Positions 9,153 to 16,608 of a DNA stretch of 64,000 nt are shown in pieces. The number at the start of each line of letters is the position of its first letter. The first letter of the stretch is position 1. This DNA is from Rhodobacteraceae bacterium MED-G08 (GTDB lineage: Bacteria; Pseudomonadota; Alphaproteobacteria; Rhodobacterales; Rhodobacteraceae). Both the position numbers and the translations under genes were made by a program. Below the pieces are notes generated by a model. It did not search any database. It was not told the origin of the DNA and saw nothing but the letters and a program-made list of their open reading frames with translations. Where the stretch lies: NCBI GenBank assembly GCA_002457055.1, contig NTKT01000001.1, forward strand, positions 186,001 to 250,000, written 5' to 3'.

Positions 9153-9181
9153 TTGCTTAAGGCATTATTTGCGGCTAAATC
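9153..9181 (+). promoter_or_regulatory. Candidate promoter of tRNA-Thr
   Basis: TTGCTT, 17-base spacer, TAAATC, ending about 15 bases before the mature tRNA 5' end. The spacing is ideal for a housekeeping sigma factor, but both hexamers match the consensus only moderately. Called mainly from position. Confidence 0.35.
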
Positions 9182-9196
9182 GCAACGTAAAGTAAA

Positions 9197-9271
9197 GCTG
9201 CTGTAGCTCAGTGGTAGAGCGCACCCTTGGTAAGGGTGAGGTCGGGAGTTCAATCCTCCCCAGCAGCACCA
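9197..9271 (+). tRNA. tRNA-Thr (anticodon GGT)
   Basis: A complete cloverleaf of 75 bases including an encoded CCA. The acceptor stem GCTGCTG pairs with CAGCAGC. The D arm is GCTC/GAGC with loop AGTGGTA. The anticodon stem CACCC/GGGTG encloses TTGGTAA with anticodon GGT, and the T stem GGGAG/CTCCC encloses TTCAATC. All stems are perfectly paired. The anticodon reads ACC (and ACU) threonine codons. Confidence 0.96.
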
Positions 9272-9323
9272 CCTTCCACGATCGTGCATTTATAAGTTCG
9301 AGCGGAGAATATATTCATCATAG

Positions 9324-10646
9324 CTAGTCGCCCACAATAGGTACCCAAAAATTCAAATCGCAGTTGACTGAATTTTCAGACTTTTCAATATGCAAATTCC
9401 CCGACATTTGTTTTATAATTTTCTCTGCGAAATATATATTTCTATCTTCGCTACTATTACTCTTATTCGTATCTTTTCTGGTAAAGTTGTCTGAAAAATT
9501 TTCATGCTGAATGTTACTTAAAGACCCACAAGCATTTATATAAATTTGTTGTTTACCAATTGCCCTTCGACCTAATTGTATATCAAAATTTAATTTTTCA
9601 ATTAAATGATTTTCTAAAAAATATTCTACCACATGATGAGCCATGAGTTTGCATAAATTGGATGGGAAAAGATACTTAGTTTTTATACCAGATGTATCTT
9701 GCTGCGTTACATCCAAATAAGGCCTTGAGGACATATTATGCAATTCAAAGTAATAATTTAAATCCTCAGAAAACTCGGCTAAACTGATAGAAAGGGCTTC
9801 GTGGCGAATTTGATCCCCACAATTCGCATGATCTTCAATAATGCGTCTAATTTCATTTATTTCATGCATACAACGCTCTGGTGGCATATTGTCTTTTTTT
9901 TCTTTAGCCAACTCCATACTTTCATAAAGCCTTTTGAGAAAAGAACTTACGGTAACAGTGAAATACTCTAAACGCTCTTTTTCTGCGTTAACATCTTCAA
10001 TGGCTTCCGCAACTTGCAGGTATGATGTTTTATTTTTATCAATTAAAAAAGAATTTAGGTTTGTTTGCTCTTCATGCAATTGCACATAATTACCAACAAT
10101 TTTTTTTATCGCAAAAATAAGAACTAGGTAGATGCTTAGATTCAAGAGTTGATAAACGATACCAAACTCGTAACTTAATCCAAATAGTATAGTTTCTCGG
10201 GTTAGTGAGTGCGTAACCAGAAAAATTGTAATACTGACTAAAGCAATTAATTTGATTGAATGTTGAAAAGACATAAGGCCGACCGCCAATAAAAAAAAAG
10301 TCGAGCCCACTACCGTACTTTCATTTCTTACGCTGACGGCCACAAATAACAAAAACATTATTGCAACCAATGTATTTAAACGATGCCTATCAATAAGTTT
10401 TAAGTTTACTGATAATATGACAAAAATTATCCAAATAAGTGATAAAACCAATTGATGACTTGGTAAGAAATCTAGATATAGATTTCGGTAAAAGGATATT
10501 AGAAGAGCAGGAAAGGATAAAATTGCTAACACTCTCACAGCTTTTTTTATAGCTACATCAACTGTTTCTTCCAGACTTATAACTTCATCGGTCATGTGTA
10601 ATAAGCACCATAATAAAAACCCTTGATAAACAAATAATATTTGCAT
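9324..10646 (-). CDS. Membrane protein with degenerate histidine-kinase-like cytoplasmic domain
   Basis: A protein of 440 residues. Residues about 38-180 contain six hydrophobic segments. A helical linker rich in E/K follows, then a C-terminal region resembling the DHp-HATPase core of sensor kinases. NLCKLMAHHVVEYFLEN sits where the N box is expected, and IYFAEKIIKQMSGNLHIEKS resembles the end of a HATPase domain (G2 box region). A clear phospho-acceptor H box (HELRTP) and canonical glycine boxes are missing, so it may be inactive or very diverged. The start is uncertain: ATG 10595 (MTDEVISLEE) is an alternative, and neither has a Shine-Dalgarno. No response regulator is adjacent. Confidence 0.6.
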   Translation of the reverse strand: MQILFVYQGFLLWCLLHMTDEVISLEETVDVAIKKAVRVLAILSFPALLISFYRNLYLDFLPSHQLVLSLIWIIFVILSVNLKLIDRHRLNTLVAIMFLLFVAVSVRNESTVVGSTFFLLAVGLMSFQHSIKLIALVSITIFLVTHSLTRETILFGLSYEFGIVYQLLNLSIYLVLIFAIKKIVGNYVQLHEEQTNLNSFLIDKNKTSYLQVAEAIEDVNAEKERLEYFTVTVSSFLKRLYESMELAKEKKDNMPPERCMHEINEIRRIIEDHANCGDQIRHEALSISLAEFSEDLNYYFELHNMSSRPYLDVTQQDTSGIKTKYLFPSNLCKLMAHHVVEYFLENHLIEKLNFDIQLGRRAIGKQQIYINACGSLSNIQHENFSDNFTRKDTNKSNSSEDRNIYFAEKIIKQMSGNLHIEKSENSVNCDLNFWVPIVGD

Positions 10647-10660
10647 ACTATTGCATACTA
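10641..10660. repeat. Tandem 10-base duplication at kinase-like gene start
   Basis: TTGCATACTA occurs twice head to tail, exactly spanning the predicted start codon of the minus-strand membrane protein. Each copy carries one ATG on the minus strand. Because the unit is not a multiple of three, the two ATGs lie in different frames, and the upstream one stops after two codons. Confidence 0.6.
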
Positions 10661-10991
10661 TTGTTTATTTTTTAATCATTTTGGAACTATTTTTCTTAAA
10701 CTGTTTTGATTAATTTGACAAAACCTTTTTTTCAAACTAGCGCTGAGGGAATGTATGGTCCTAGGTTTAAATTAAGTCACTTATTAGCTGCTATAATCTG
10801 CATTTCAATTATAGTTTCGGAAGGTTTGGCAATCATTTAGTATGACGAGCATCGTAATTAGCTAGCTTGTTTATACTAGCTACCTATCAACCATAAATTT
10901 TAAAACGATAATTCCTATAACTAAGTTTTTGGATCTTGTTTTAATGACTTCAAAGCATTGACCAAGCTTTTTATTTAAAGCAATGTGAGTT
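10647..10991. other. Intergenic region between divergent genes (345 bases)
   Basis: A very AT-rich gap between the divergent kinase-like and cyclic-nucleotide-binding-like genes. No ORF of note, stem-loop with T-run, or RNA fold was recognised. A TTGACA at about 10717 has no convincing -10 element at the right distance. The region probably holds both promoters, but I cannot place them with confidence. Confidence 0.4.
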
Positions 10992-11510
10992 ATGGAGAGA
11001 ACTGATGATGTTGGCGTGTGGTCGGCCAATGAAACTGTTTATAGTGCGGGAAGCCTACCAGAGTTTAATTATCTGGTGATTGAGGGCAGCGTACAAATAA
11101 CAGCCCCAAATGGTTATTATTTAGGCGATGTGGGTCAGGGCGAGTTATTTGGAGAAGCCTCATTTATTCTCGGTACAAAACGATCCACGACTGTGATCGC
11201 AGGCTCTGACGGACTGAAAGCAAAATTAATTCCACCCAGGCATATACTTCAAAAACTTGAAAAAGACGTTTTTTTAAACGCACTCGTTAGAAAATTGGAA
11301 AAACGTTTAGACTCTTCAAATTCTGAAACAGTGGACCGATCCGTCAAAATAAAAAAAGCAGTTGACCAGCTCAATAACCTATCATCCGAAATTGGTAAAT
11401 TTGGTGAGAATATTAAAAAAGATCATCCAGATGCAGAAAAATTAATGTCTAAGCTTTCAAATATAGCGTCAAGTATAGAAAAAATAAAAGACAACCTAAA
11501 GTTGTCCTGA
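10992..11510 (+). CDS. Cyclic nucleotide-binding-like domain protein with C-terminal coiled coil
   Basis: A protein of 172 residues. Residues about 10-95 look like a Crp-type cNMP-binding beta-roll: NYLVIEGSVQI, then the phosphate-binding-cassette-like GQGELFGEASFILGTKRSTT, which resembles the GE(xx)GE...RSAT motif with K preceding RS. The C-terminal half is charged and helical (KKAVDQLNNLSSEIGKFGENI), suggesting a coiled coil in place of the usual HTH DNA-binding domain. It is therefore more likely a signalling or scaffold protein than a transcription factor. It is transcribed away from the membrane kinase-like gene. Ligand unknown. Confidence 0.65.
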   Translation: MERTDDVGVWSANETVYSAGSLPEFNYLVIEGSVQITAPNGYYLGDVGQGELFGEASFILGTKRSTTVIAGSDGLKAKLIPPRHILQKLEKDVFLNALVRKLEKRLDSSNSETVDRSVKIKKAVDQLNNLSSEIGKFGENIKKDHPDAEKLMSKLSNIASSIEKIKDNLKLS

Positions 11511-11613
11511 AGTTTTCAAAATTTAGTACACTAATAAAAAAAGTTGCTTTTCTACTAACATGTTGCATACTGCTATAGCTGATTGGGCAGCTTTTAAATT
11601 ATATGAGGCTATT

Positions 11614-11799
11614 ATGGCATTTTATAATCCTGCTGCTAAAGAAGCTATTCTTTACTATGCAAAAGTTATGGCTGGGTCCTGGGGCTATAAACCTATTGTT
11701 TATGCTAAACGAATGGGTTGGCTGGATGGGGAAGAGAAGGTCACCTTTGAAGGTCAAAAACTTGCAAAATGGATTTTTGAGAGTGAAACTGAGTTTTAA
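11614..11799 (+). CDS. Hypothetical small protein (61 aa)
   Basis: I do not recognise this protein. ATG 11614 is chosen over the in-frame ATG 11560 because ATGAGG lies 5 bases before it. The product has an amphipathic N-terminal helix (AAKEAILYYAKVMAG) and ends with GEEKVTFEGQKLAKWIFES, which is reminiscent of the final strand-helix of small winged-helix domains, though this is weak. It lies 100 bases after the cNMP-like gene on the same strand. An 8-base inverted repeat spans its stop codon. Confidence 0.5.
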   Translation: MAFYNPAAKEAILYYAKVMAGSWGYKPIVYAKRMGWLDGEEKVTFEGQKLAKWIFESETEF

Positions 11800-11829
11800 C
11801 AAGTGGCTTATTTTTTGAAGCTGTTAAAA
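11794..11829 (+). repeat. Inverted repeat spanning the stop codon of the 61-aa gene
   Basis: TTTTAACA (11794-11801) and TGTTAAAA (11822-11829) are perfect inverted copies, with an inner GCTT/AAGC pairing. In RNA this would form a long AU-rich hairpin without a following U-run. Its right arm ends immediately before a candidate -35 TTGACT at 11830, so it could also be an operator for the next small gene. Confidence 0.45.
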
Positions 11830-11858
11830 TTGACTTGAGTTTTATCTGATAATTATTT
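11830..11858 (+). promoter_or_regulatory. Candidate promoter of the 40-aa membrane peptide gene
   Basis: TTGACT, 17-base spacer, TTATTT, about 55 bases before ATG 11914. The -35 is a five-of-six match; the -10 is poor. The inverted repeat at 11794-11829 abuts the -35. Confidence 0.3.
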
Positions 11859-11913
11859 CAATCAATTGCCTAGATGGGTTTTTACGCTATTTTCCTTTGC
11901 AGGGAGGCTAATC

Positions 11914-12036
11914 ATGAACACAAAGTTTGAAGATCCATTTAATGGCTGGGGTAAAAAAGCGGCAGCTTTTAGCATTGCCTTTGCATTTATTTTACCTAAC
12001 TATTTTTTTATGACCAAAGTTTTAAATTGGTTTTAG
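11914..12036 (+). CDS. Hypothetical membrane micropeptide (40 aa)
   Basis: ATG 11914 to TAG 12034-12036, preceded by a very strong Shine-Dalgarno (AGGGAGG, 6 bases spacing), which makes a real gene likely despite its size. The product starts with a polar segment NTKFEDPFNGWGKKAA. One membrane helix (AFSIAFAFILPNYFFM) follows, then a short amphipathic tail. I do not recognise the family. It is followed 6 bases later by another small membrane protein gene, so the two may form a small membrane complex. Confidence 0.55.
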   Translation: MNTKFEDPFNGWGKKAAAFSIAFAFILPNYFFMTKVLNWF

Positions 12037-12042
12037 TTCAAT

Positions 12043-12246
12043 ATGTTTGATCCCGAAAAACTAAATGAATACAAGATAAGAATTTTACTGTCATTATTGA
12101 TAATTTTGTTAGTAATATTTGCAATTTTCTATCGGGGTATAAGTGGGATTGCTAGCATAGAAGTTATTTTTTTAGGCTTATTGTTCTCTATTGTCAGTTT
12201 ACTTCACGCAAGTTGGGCGATTTTAAAGATTAAAAAATTGCAGTAA
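12043..12246 (+). CDS. Hypothetical small membrane protein (67 aa)
   Basis: A 67-residue protein with two predicted membrane helices, about residues 12-30 (IRILLSLLIILLVIFAIFY) and 37-60 (IASIEVIFLGLLFSIVSLL), and a basic C-terminus (KIKKLQ). It starts 6 bases after the stop of the 40-aa gene and no separate Shine-Dalgarno is seen, consistent with coupling. Family not recognised. It is convergent with the tyrosine biosynthesis dehydrogenase gene downstream. Confidence 0.5.
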   Translation: MFDPEKLNEYKIRILLSLLIILLVIFAIFYRGISGIASIEVIFLGLLFSIVSLLHASWAILKIKKLQ

Positions 12247-12302
12247 ACGGTTAACTGAGATCAGATCTAATTAAACATTGTTTACTTATGCTTGGTAACC
12301 AA

Positions 12303-13226
12303 TTATTTTTTATCGATTAAGGACCTACCAAAATCTGGAGCTTCTGTGTCTTGGCCAGCCTCTAGGATACCTCGACGTATGCCCCTAGTCCGTGAGAAAT
12401 ATTCAAACAACATATCTCCATTCTCAGTCCTTATTGCGCGTTGCAATGAAAAAAGTTCTTCGGTAAATCGTCCCAATATTTCAAGGGTTGCATCCTTGTT
12501 TGAGAGGAAAACATCCCTCCACATAGTAGGATCACTAGACGCAATTCGAGTGAAATCCCTAAATCCAGCAGCAGAATAGTTTATTACCTCTTTATCTGTT
12601 ACTCTACTCAAGTCATCAGCGACACCAACCATTGTGTAAGCAATTAAGTGTGGAGCATGGCTTGTAACCGCTAATACTAAATCGTGATGATCAGCATCCA
12701 TATGATCGACCAATGCCCCCATACCAGTCCACAGGCTTGTTAGCTGCTCTACTGCCGATGGCGCACTGGAAGATGTTGGAACTAAAATACACCATCGGTT
12801 ATCAAACAAAGTTGAAAAACCACTCTCAGGCCCCGAATGCTCTGTACCAGCAAGAGGATGAGCCGGTACGAAATGCACGTTAGCCGGAACCAAAGGTTCG
12901 ACCGCGTCTATAACTGCCTTTTTTACCGAGCCAACATCAGAGAGAGTTGAGCCTGCTTTTAAAAAAGGTGCAATTTGCGCAACGACCTCACTCATAACGC
13001 CAACGGGAATACATAGCACTACTAAGTCTGCATTGTTTACCGTTTCTTCAAGATTATCAGAGACATGATCACAAAGGCCAATCCTCTTTGCTGTCTCCCT
13101 CGTTTTTTTTGATTTAGCATATCCTACAACTGCATTTGCAAGATTTCCTCTTCTAATGGACCAAAACATCGACGAAGCGATCAAACCAAGCCCGATAAGA
13201 GCCACACGATTATAAACTACAGTCAT
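12303..13226 (-). CDS. Prephenate/arogenate dehydrogenase family protein (TyrA/TyrC type)
   Basis: NAD(P)-dependent oxidative decarboxylation of prephenate or arogenate in tyrosine synthesis. The Rossmann motif [16 protein letters not shown] is at residues about 12-27. [17 protein letters not shown], the catalytic-histidine region [18 protein letters not shown] and the substrate-side [15 protein letters not shown] follow. No chorismate mutase or ACT domain is fused. Its start overlaps the hisC stop by 4 bases, consistent with a hisC-type aminotransferase supplying the transamination step of the same pathway. Prephenate versus arogenate preference cannot be told from sequence. Confidence 0.9.
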   Translation of the reverse strand: MTVVYNRVALIGLGLIASSMFWSIRRGNLANAVVGYAKSKKTRETAKRIGLCDHVSDNLEETVNNADLVVLCIPVGVMSEVVAQIAPFLKAGSTLSDVGSVKKAVIDAVEPLVPANVHFVPAHPLAGTEHSGPESGFSTLFDNRWCILVPTSSSAPSAVEQLTSLWTGMGALVDHMDADHHDLVLAVTSHAPHLIAYTMVGVADDLSRVTDKEVINYSAAGFRDFTRIASSDPTMWRDVFLSNKDATLEILGRFTEELFSLQRAIRTENGDMLFEYFSRTRGIRRGILEAGQDTEAPDFGRSLIDKK

Positions 13227-14308
13227 TTTATACTCTCCAAAAAACTTCTAACTGAGCTATGGATGCGCTTACAGGCAGCTTCATCTCCGATGGTAATTCT
13301 CAAACAATTAGGTAAATTGTAGTTGGTTACCTGTCGAACAAGTAGCCCATCTGCATAAAGAAATTTATAACATGCTGCCGCTGCTGCTGCTCCTTCGAAC
13401 CGCGCCAGTATAAAATTAGCATCTGATTTATCAGACTCTACACCGAGGTTTGACAATGCGTTTGATAACCATTCACGCAATCGAGAGTTTTCGTTTCTAC
13501 ATTTGTCCACATAATCTAAGTCACTTAAAGCAGAATTTGCTGCAGCAAGTGCGATTGTTGATAAATTAAATGGGCCACGGATGCGATTAAGAATATCAAT
13601 GACATGCTTTGAACCATACCCCCAACCAATTCTCAATCCACCAAGCCCATACATTTTAGAAAATGTTCTGGTCATAAAGACATTTTCTCTATCTTGAACT
13701 AAGCTCGCACCTCCATCAAAATTTGAAACATATTCCGCGTAGGCACCGTCTAGCACTAGTAAACAGTTTTCTGGTATACCATCTGCTAATCGCTGAACCT
13801 CAGTCGCGTCAATCATTGTGCCGGTGGGATTATTAGGATTAGCTATAAAGATTAATTTAGTTTTATTACTGCAGGCACCTAAAATAGCATCAACATCCGT
13901 ATGGCGATTATTTTCTTGAACTACAACGGGTTGAGCGCCTGCTGCCAATGCTGATATTCTGTACATGGCAAAGCCGTGCTCCGTATGAATAACTTCATCT
14001 CCTGGCCCAGCAAAAGCTTGACACAAAAATGAAATTATTTCATCACTACCAACCCCACAGATAATATTTTCATCACTAAGCCCAAATCGCGCAGCAATTG
14101 ATTGACGTAACTCTAAATGGTTAGTTGAAGGATAAAGATGTGCCCCAGCAGCATGCCGTGTAATTGCATCTATGGATTTCTTACTTGGACCGTAAGGGTT
14201 TTCGTTTGAACTAAGCTTTATAACGTTCTGCTGCGCAGGTCGTGGCGAAGAGCCCGCCTGATATAAAGCGATATCCAAAATTCCTTTTTTTGGTTCAATT
14301 TTTAACAT
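13223..14308 (-). CDS. hisC: Histidinol-phosphate aminotransferase
   Basis: A 361-residue fold-type I PLP aminotransferase of the HisC family, which converts imidazole-acetol phosphate to histidinol phosphate and often also aminates aromatic keto acids. [13 protein letters not shown] lies near the N-terminus, and [15 protein letters not shown] is the cofactor-phosphate region. [13 protein letters not shown] and the Schiff-base lysine in [17 protein letters not shown] are also present. It overlaps the tyrosine-pathway dehydrogenase by 4 bases, suggesting dual use in histidine and tyrosine/phenylalanine synthesis. It is separated from rpsD upstream by a terminator. Confidence 0.93.
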   Translation of the reverse strand: MLKIEPKKGILDIALYQAGSSPRPAQQNVIKLSSNENPYGPSKKSIDAITRHAAGAHLYPSTNHLELRQSIAARFGLSDENIICGVGSDEIISFLCQAFAGPGDEVIHTEHGFAMYRISALAAGAQPVVVQENNRHTDVDAILGACSNKTKLIFIANPNNPTGTMIDATEVQRLADGIPENCLLVLDGAYAEYVSNFDGGASLVQDRENVFMTRTFSKMYGLGGLRIGWGYGSKHVIDILNRIRGPFNLSTIALAAANSALSDLDYVDKCRNENSRLREWLSNALSNLGVESDKSDANFILARFEGAAAAAACYKFLYADGLLVRQVTNYNLPNCLRITIGDEAACKRIHSSVRSFLESIK

Positions 14309-14360
14309 AGACTATCTCCAGGTATATAATTACATCGAACCAGACATTTTGACCACTACA

Positions 14361-14393
14361 AACAAAAATGCCGCAACGGAGAACCGTTACGGC
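14361..14393 (-). terminator. Rho-independent terminator of rpsD
   Basis: On the minus strand a 10-base-pair stem GCCGTAACGG/CCGTTGCGGC (one G-T wobble) with loop TTCT is followed by ATTTTTGTTT. It lies 24 bases past the rpsD stop and before hisC, so it ends the ribosomal transcript. Confidence 0.85.
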
Positions 14394-14416
14394 AACACTC
14401 CTTGATATCGACCAGA

Positions 14417-15037
14417 TTAGTTCTGAGCGTAATATTCAATAACTAGATTAGGTTCCATAATTACCGGATACGGCACATCAGACAAGCCAGGGGTTCGTAC
14501 GAACCTCGCGGTCATTTTAGAATGGTCCACTTCCAAATATTCTGGCACATCTCTCTCCGGCAATTGGGTAGCTTCCAAAACTACAGCAATTTGTTTTGAC
14601 TTATCTCTCACTTCAACAACATCGCCCTCTTTTACCCTGTAAGATGGAATGTTAACACGCTTCCCATTAACTAAAATATGCCCATGATTCACAAACTGGC
14701 GAGCTGCAAAAACCGTTGCAACAAATTTTGCCCTGTAGACAACTGCGTCAAGCCTGCGTTCTAAAAGGCCGATTAGGTTCTCACCCGTATCTCCTTTTAC
14801 TCTTTCTGCATCTCCAAAAACCCTACGGAATTGCTTCTCAGTAAGATCTCCATAATAGCCTTTCAATTTTTGCTTTGCCCTGAGCTGTAGACCAAAATCA
14901 GACAACTTCGCCTTTCGGCGTTGTCCATGCTGACCGGGTCCATATTCTCTTCTGTTTACAGGGGACTTAGGACGACCCCAAATATTCTCGCCCATTCTCC
15001 TATCAATCTTATGCTTGGCAGCAGTTCTTTTAGTCAT
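14417..15037 (-). CDS. rpsD: 30S ribosomal protein S4
   Basis: Primary 16S-rRNA-binding protein of the small subunit, 206 residues. The N-terminal [19 protein letters not shown] is typical of alphaproteobacterial S4. The S4 RNA-binding domain ([14 protein letters not shown], then [20 protein letters not shown]) follows, and the C-terminus [10 protein letters not shown] is standard for Rhodobacterales. The frame stays open 35 codons further upstream, but the conserved start and an excellent Shine-Dalgarno (GGAAGGAGATCAGCAG) fix ATG 15037. It is a monocistronic unit with a consensus promoter and its own terminator. Confidence 0.97.
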   Translation of the reverse strand: MTKRTAAKHKIDRRMGENIWGRPKSPVNRREYGPGQHGQRRKAKLSDFGLQLRAKQKLKGYYGDLTEKQFRRVFGDAERVKGDTGENLIGLLERRLDAVVYRAKFVATVFAARQFVNHGHILVNGKRVNIPSYRVKEGDVVEVRDKSKQIAVVLEATQLPERDVPEYLEVDHSKMTARFVRTPGLSDVPYPVIMEPNLVIEYYAQN

Positions 15038-15111
15038 CTGCTGATCTCCTTCCTTGGTTAGCGCAATTACGCGGTTTCGAAGGGCGTTGTCCTCTTGCTT
15101 TACACACGACA

Positions 15112-15131
15112 GGATTTCCTTTGCAGGAACC
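15112..15131 (-). promoter_or_regulatory. Hairpin in the rpsD leader
   Basis: The transcribed rpsD leader contains UUCCU-GCAA-AGGAA with a GNRA tetraloop, extendable by GG/CC across a two-base bulge, about 75 bases before the start codon. S4 autoregulates in other bacteria through leader structures. Whether this small hairpin plays such a role is inference. Confidence 0.35.
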
Positions 15132-15156
15132 ACCAACACCAATAATTCAATGGCGG

Positions 15157-15184
15157 CTTATACAATGTTTGATTATGGTGTCAA
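15157..15184 (-). promoter_or_regulatory. Housekeeping promoter of rpsD
   Basis: On the minus strand TTGACA, 16-base spacer, TATAAG. The -35 is a perfect match and the -10 a five-of-six match. It gives a leader of about 110 bases before the S4 start codon. Confidence 0.75.
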
Positions 15185-15309
15185 CGCGTTAGACATAATT
15201 GTTTGGCATTTCAAAAATTAAATTAAGACTATGTCTAAAAATTTGAGATGAAAATTTCATAAAGTTCTATCATTTCAAAAAAAAACAGCATTTTGTAATA
15301 TTATTACTC

Positions 15310-15326
15310 TTGCCGCGATGCAGCAA
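15310..15326 (+). promoter_or_regulatory. Candidate PhaR operator upstream of phaA
   Basis: TTGCCGCGATGCAGCAA contains CCGC-GAT-GCAG, one mismatch from the CTGC-N3-GCAG half-site pair I recall for the PHB regulator PhaR of Rhodobacter/Paracoccus. It lies about 60 bases before the phaA start. The identification depends on this remembered consensus and the gene context. Confidence 0.35.
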
Positions 15327-15387
15327 AGTCGCTAAACAATTTCTGGATTCGCAATTAACTGATCAAAATCGTATAGGAAAATAAAGT

Positions 15388-16563
15388 ATGACAAATGTCG
15401 TTATAGCATCAGCAGCTCGCACTGCTGTCGGAAGTTTTAGTGGGTCGTTTGGCAATACACCTGCTCACGACCTGGGTACAACTGTGCTAGAAGCTTTGGT
15501 CTCTAGAGCTCAGGTAGACAAATCAGAGGTTTCGGAAACGATTATGGGGCAAGTTTTAACTGCGGGTCAGGGTCAAAATCCTGCTCGACAAGCCCACGTC
15601 AACGCTGGATTACCTGTGGAGTCGGCCGCTTGGGGCATTAATCAAGTATGTGGTTCGGGCTTAAGAGCTGTAGCACTAGCTGCTCAACATGTTCAACTGG
15701 GAGACGCATCCATTGTTTGCGCGGGGGGTCAAGAAAACATGAGCCTGAGTCCCCATGTTGCCCACCTTCGCTCAGGATACAAAATGGGCGATGTTAAGTA
15801 CATTGATAGTATGATCAAGGATGGTCTCTGGGATGCTTTCAACGGCTATCATATGGGACAAACGGCAGAAAATGTTGCGGAGAAGTGGCAAATCTCGCGG
15901 GATATGCAAGATGAGTTCGCTTTATCATCTCAGAATAAGGCAGAAGCCGCACAAATCGCTGGCAAATTTGAAGATGAGATTGTGCCATTCACGGTAAGCA
16001 CACGTAAAGGTGATATCACAGTAGATAAAGACGAGTATATCAGACATGGTGCTACAATTGAAAATATGCAGAAGCTACGGCCTGCATTCGCTAAGGACGG
16101 CAGTGTTACTGCAGCGAATGCTTCTGGTATAAACGATGGTGCAGCCGGTGCGTTAATAATGTCGGCCGAAGAAGCCAATAAGAGAGGTATTGAACCTCTA
16201 GCTAGAATTGCTTCCTACGCAACGGCAGGACTAGACCCAAAGATTATGGGAGTAGGGCCAATCTATGCAAGCAGGAAGGCTCTCGAGAAGGCCGGATGGT
16301 CAGTTAGTGACCTTGACCTAGTTGAAGCGAATGAAGCTTTTGCCGCTCAGGCGTGTGCCGTAAATAAAGATATGGGATGGGATCCTAGCATAGTTAACGT
16401 TAACGGAGGGGCGATAGCTATAGGGCACCCTATCGGAGCATCAGGAGCTCGCATTTTAAATACTTTGCTGTTTGAAATGAAACGTCGGTCAGCAAAAAAG
16501 GGGCTGGCAACATTATGTATTGGCGGTGGCATGGGTGTAGCAATGTGCCTAGAGCGAGATTAA
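15388..16563 (+). CDS. phaA: Acetyl-CoA C-acetyltransferase (beta-ketothiolase)
   Basis: Condenses two acetyl-CoA to acetoacetyl-CoA, the first step of polyhydroxybutyrate synthesis, in the cytoplasm. The 391-residue length is typical. The nucleophilic cysteine is in [14 protein letters not shown], the catalytic histidine in [18 protein letters not shown], and the second cysteine in [12 protein letters not shown]. phaB follows 45 bases later with its own strong Shine-Dalgarno, making a phaAB operon. The PHB synthase phaC is not in the window. It can also act in thiolytic acetoacetate use. Confidence 0.95.
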   Translation: MTNVVIASAARTAVGSFSGSFGNTPAHDLGTTVLEALVSRAQVDKSEVSETIMGQVLTAGQGQNPARQAHVNAGLPVESAAWGINQVCGSGLRAVALAAQHVQLGDASIVCAGGQENMSLSPHVAHLRSGYKMGDVKYIDSMIKDGLWDAFNGYHMGQTAENVAEKWQISRDMQDEFALSSQNKAEAAQIAGKFEDEIVPFTVSTRKGDITVDKDEYIRHGATIENMQKLRPAFAKDGSVTAANASGINDGAAGALIMSAEEANKRGIEPLARIASYATAGLDPKIMGVGPIYASRKALEKAGWSVSDLDLVEANEAFAAQACAVNKDMGWDPSIVNVNGGAIAIGHPIGASGARILNTLLFEMKRRSAKKGLATLCIGGGMGVAMCLERD

Positions 16564-16608
16564 TGTTTCGAAACTAAATTATTAATAAACCTGACTTAGG
16601 AGAAGATT

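Noticed and set aside
9278-9292. CACGATCGTG palindrome after tRNA-Thr as a terminator
   Set aside because: No T-run follows and the stem is short, so it does not look like a terminator.
10717-10745. Promoter at TTGACA in the 10.7 kb gap
   Set aside because: The -35 is perfect, but no acceptable -10 lies 15-19 bases downstream.
9265-12302. Integrative element inserted at tRNA-Thr
   Set aside because: The unusual genes lie next to a tRNA, but no integrase is present and I saw no repeat of the tRNA 3' end before the next conserved block.
15038-15142. 35-codon N-terminal extension of S4
   Set aside because: The frame is open, but the conserved S4 N-terminus and a strong Shine-Dalgarno fix the start at 15037. 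The extension is untranslated leader.
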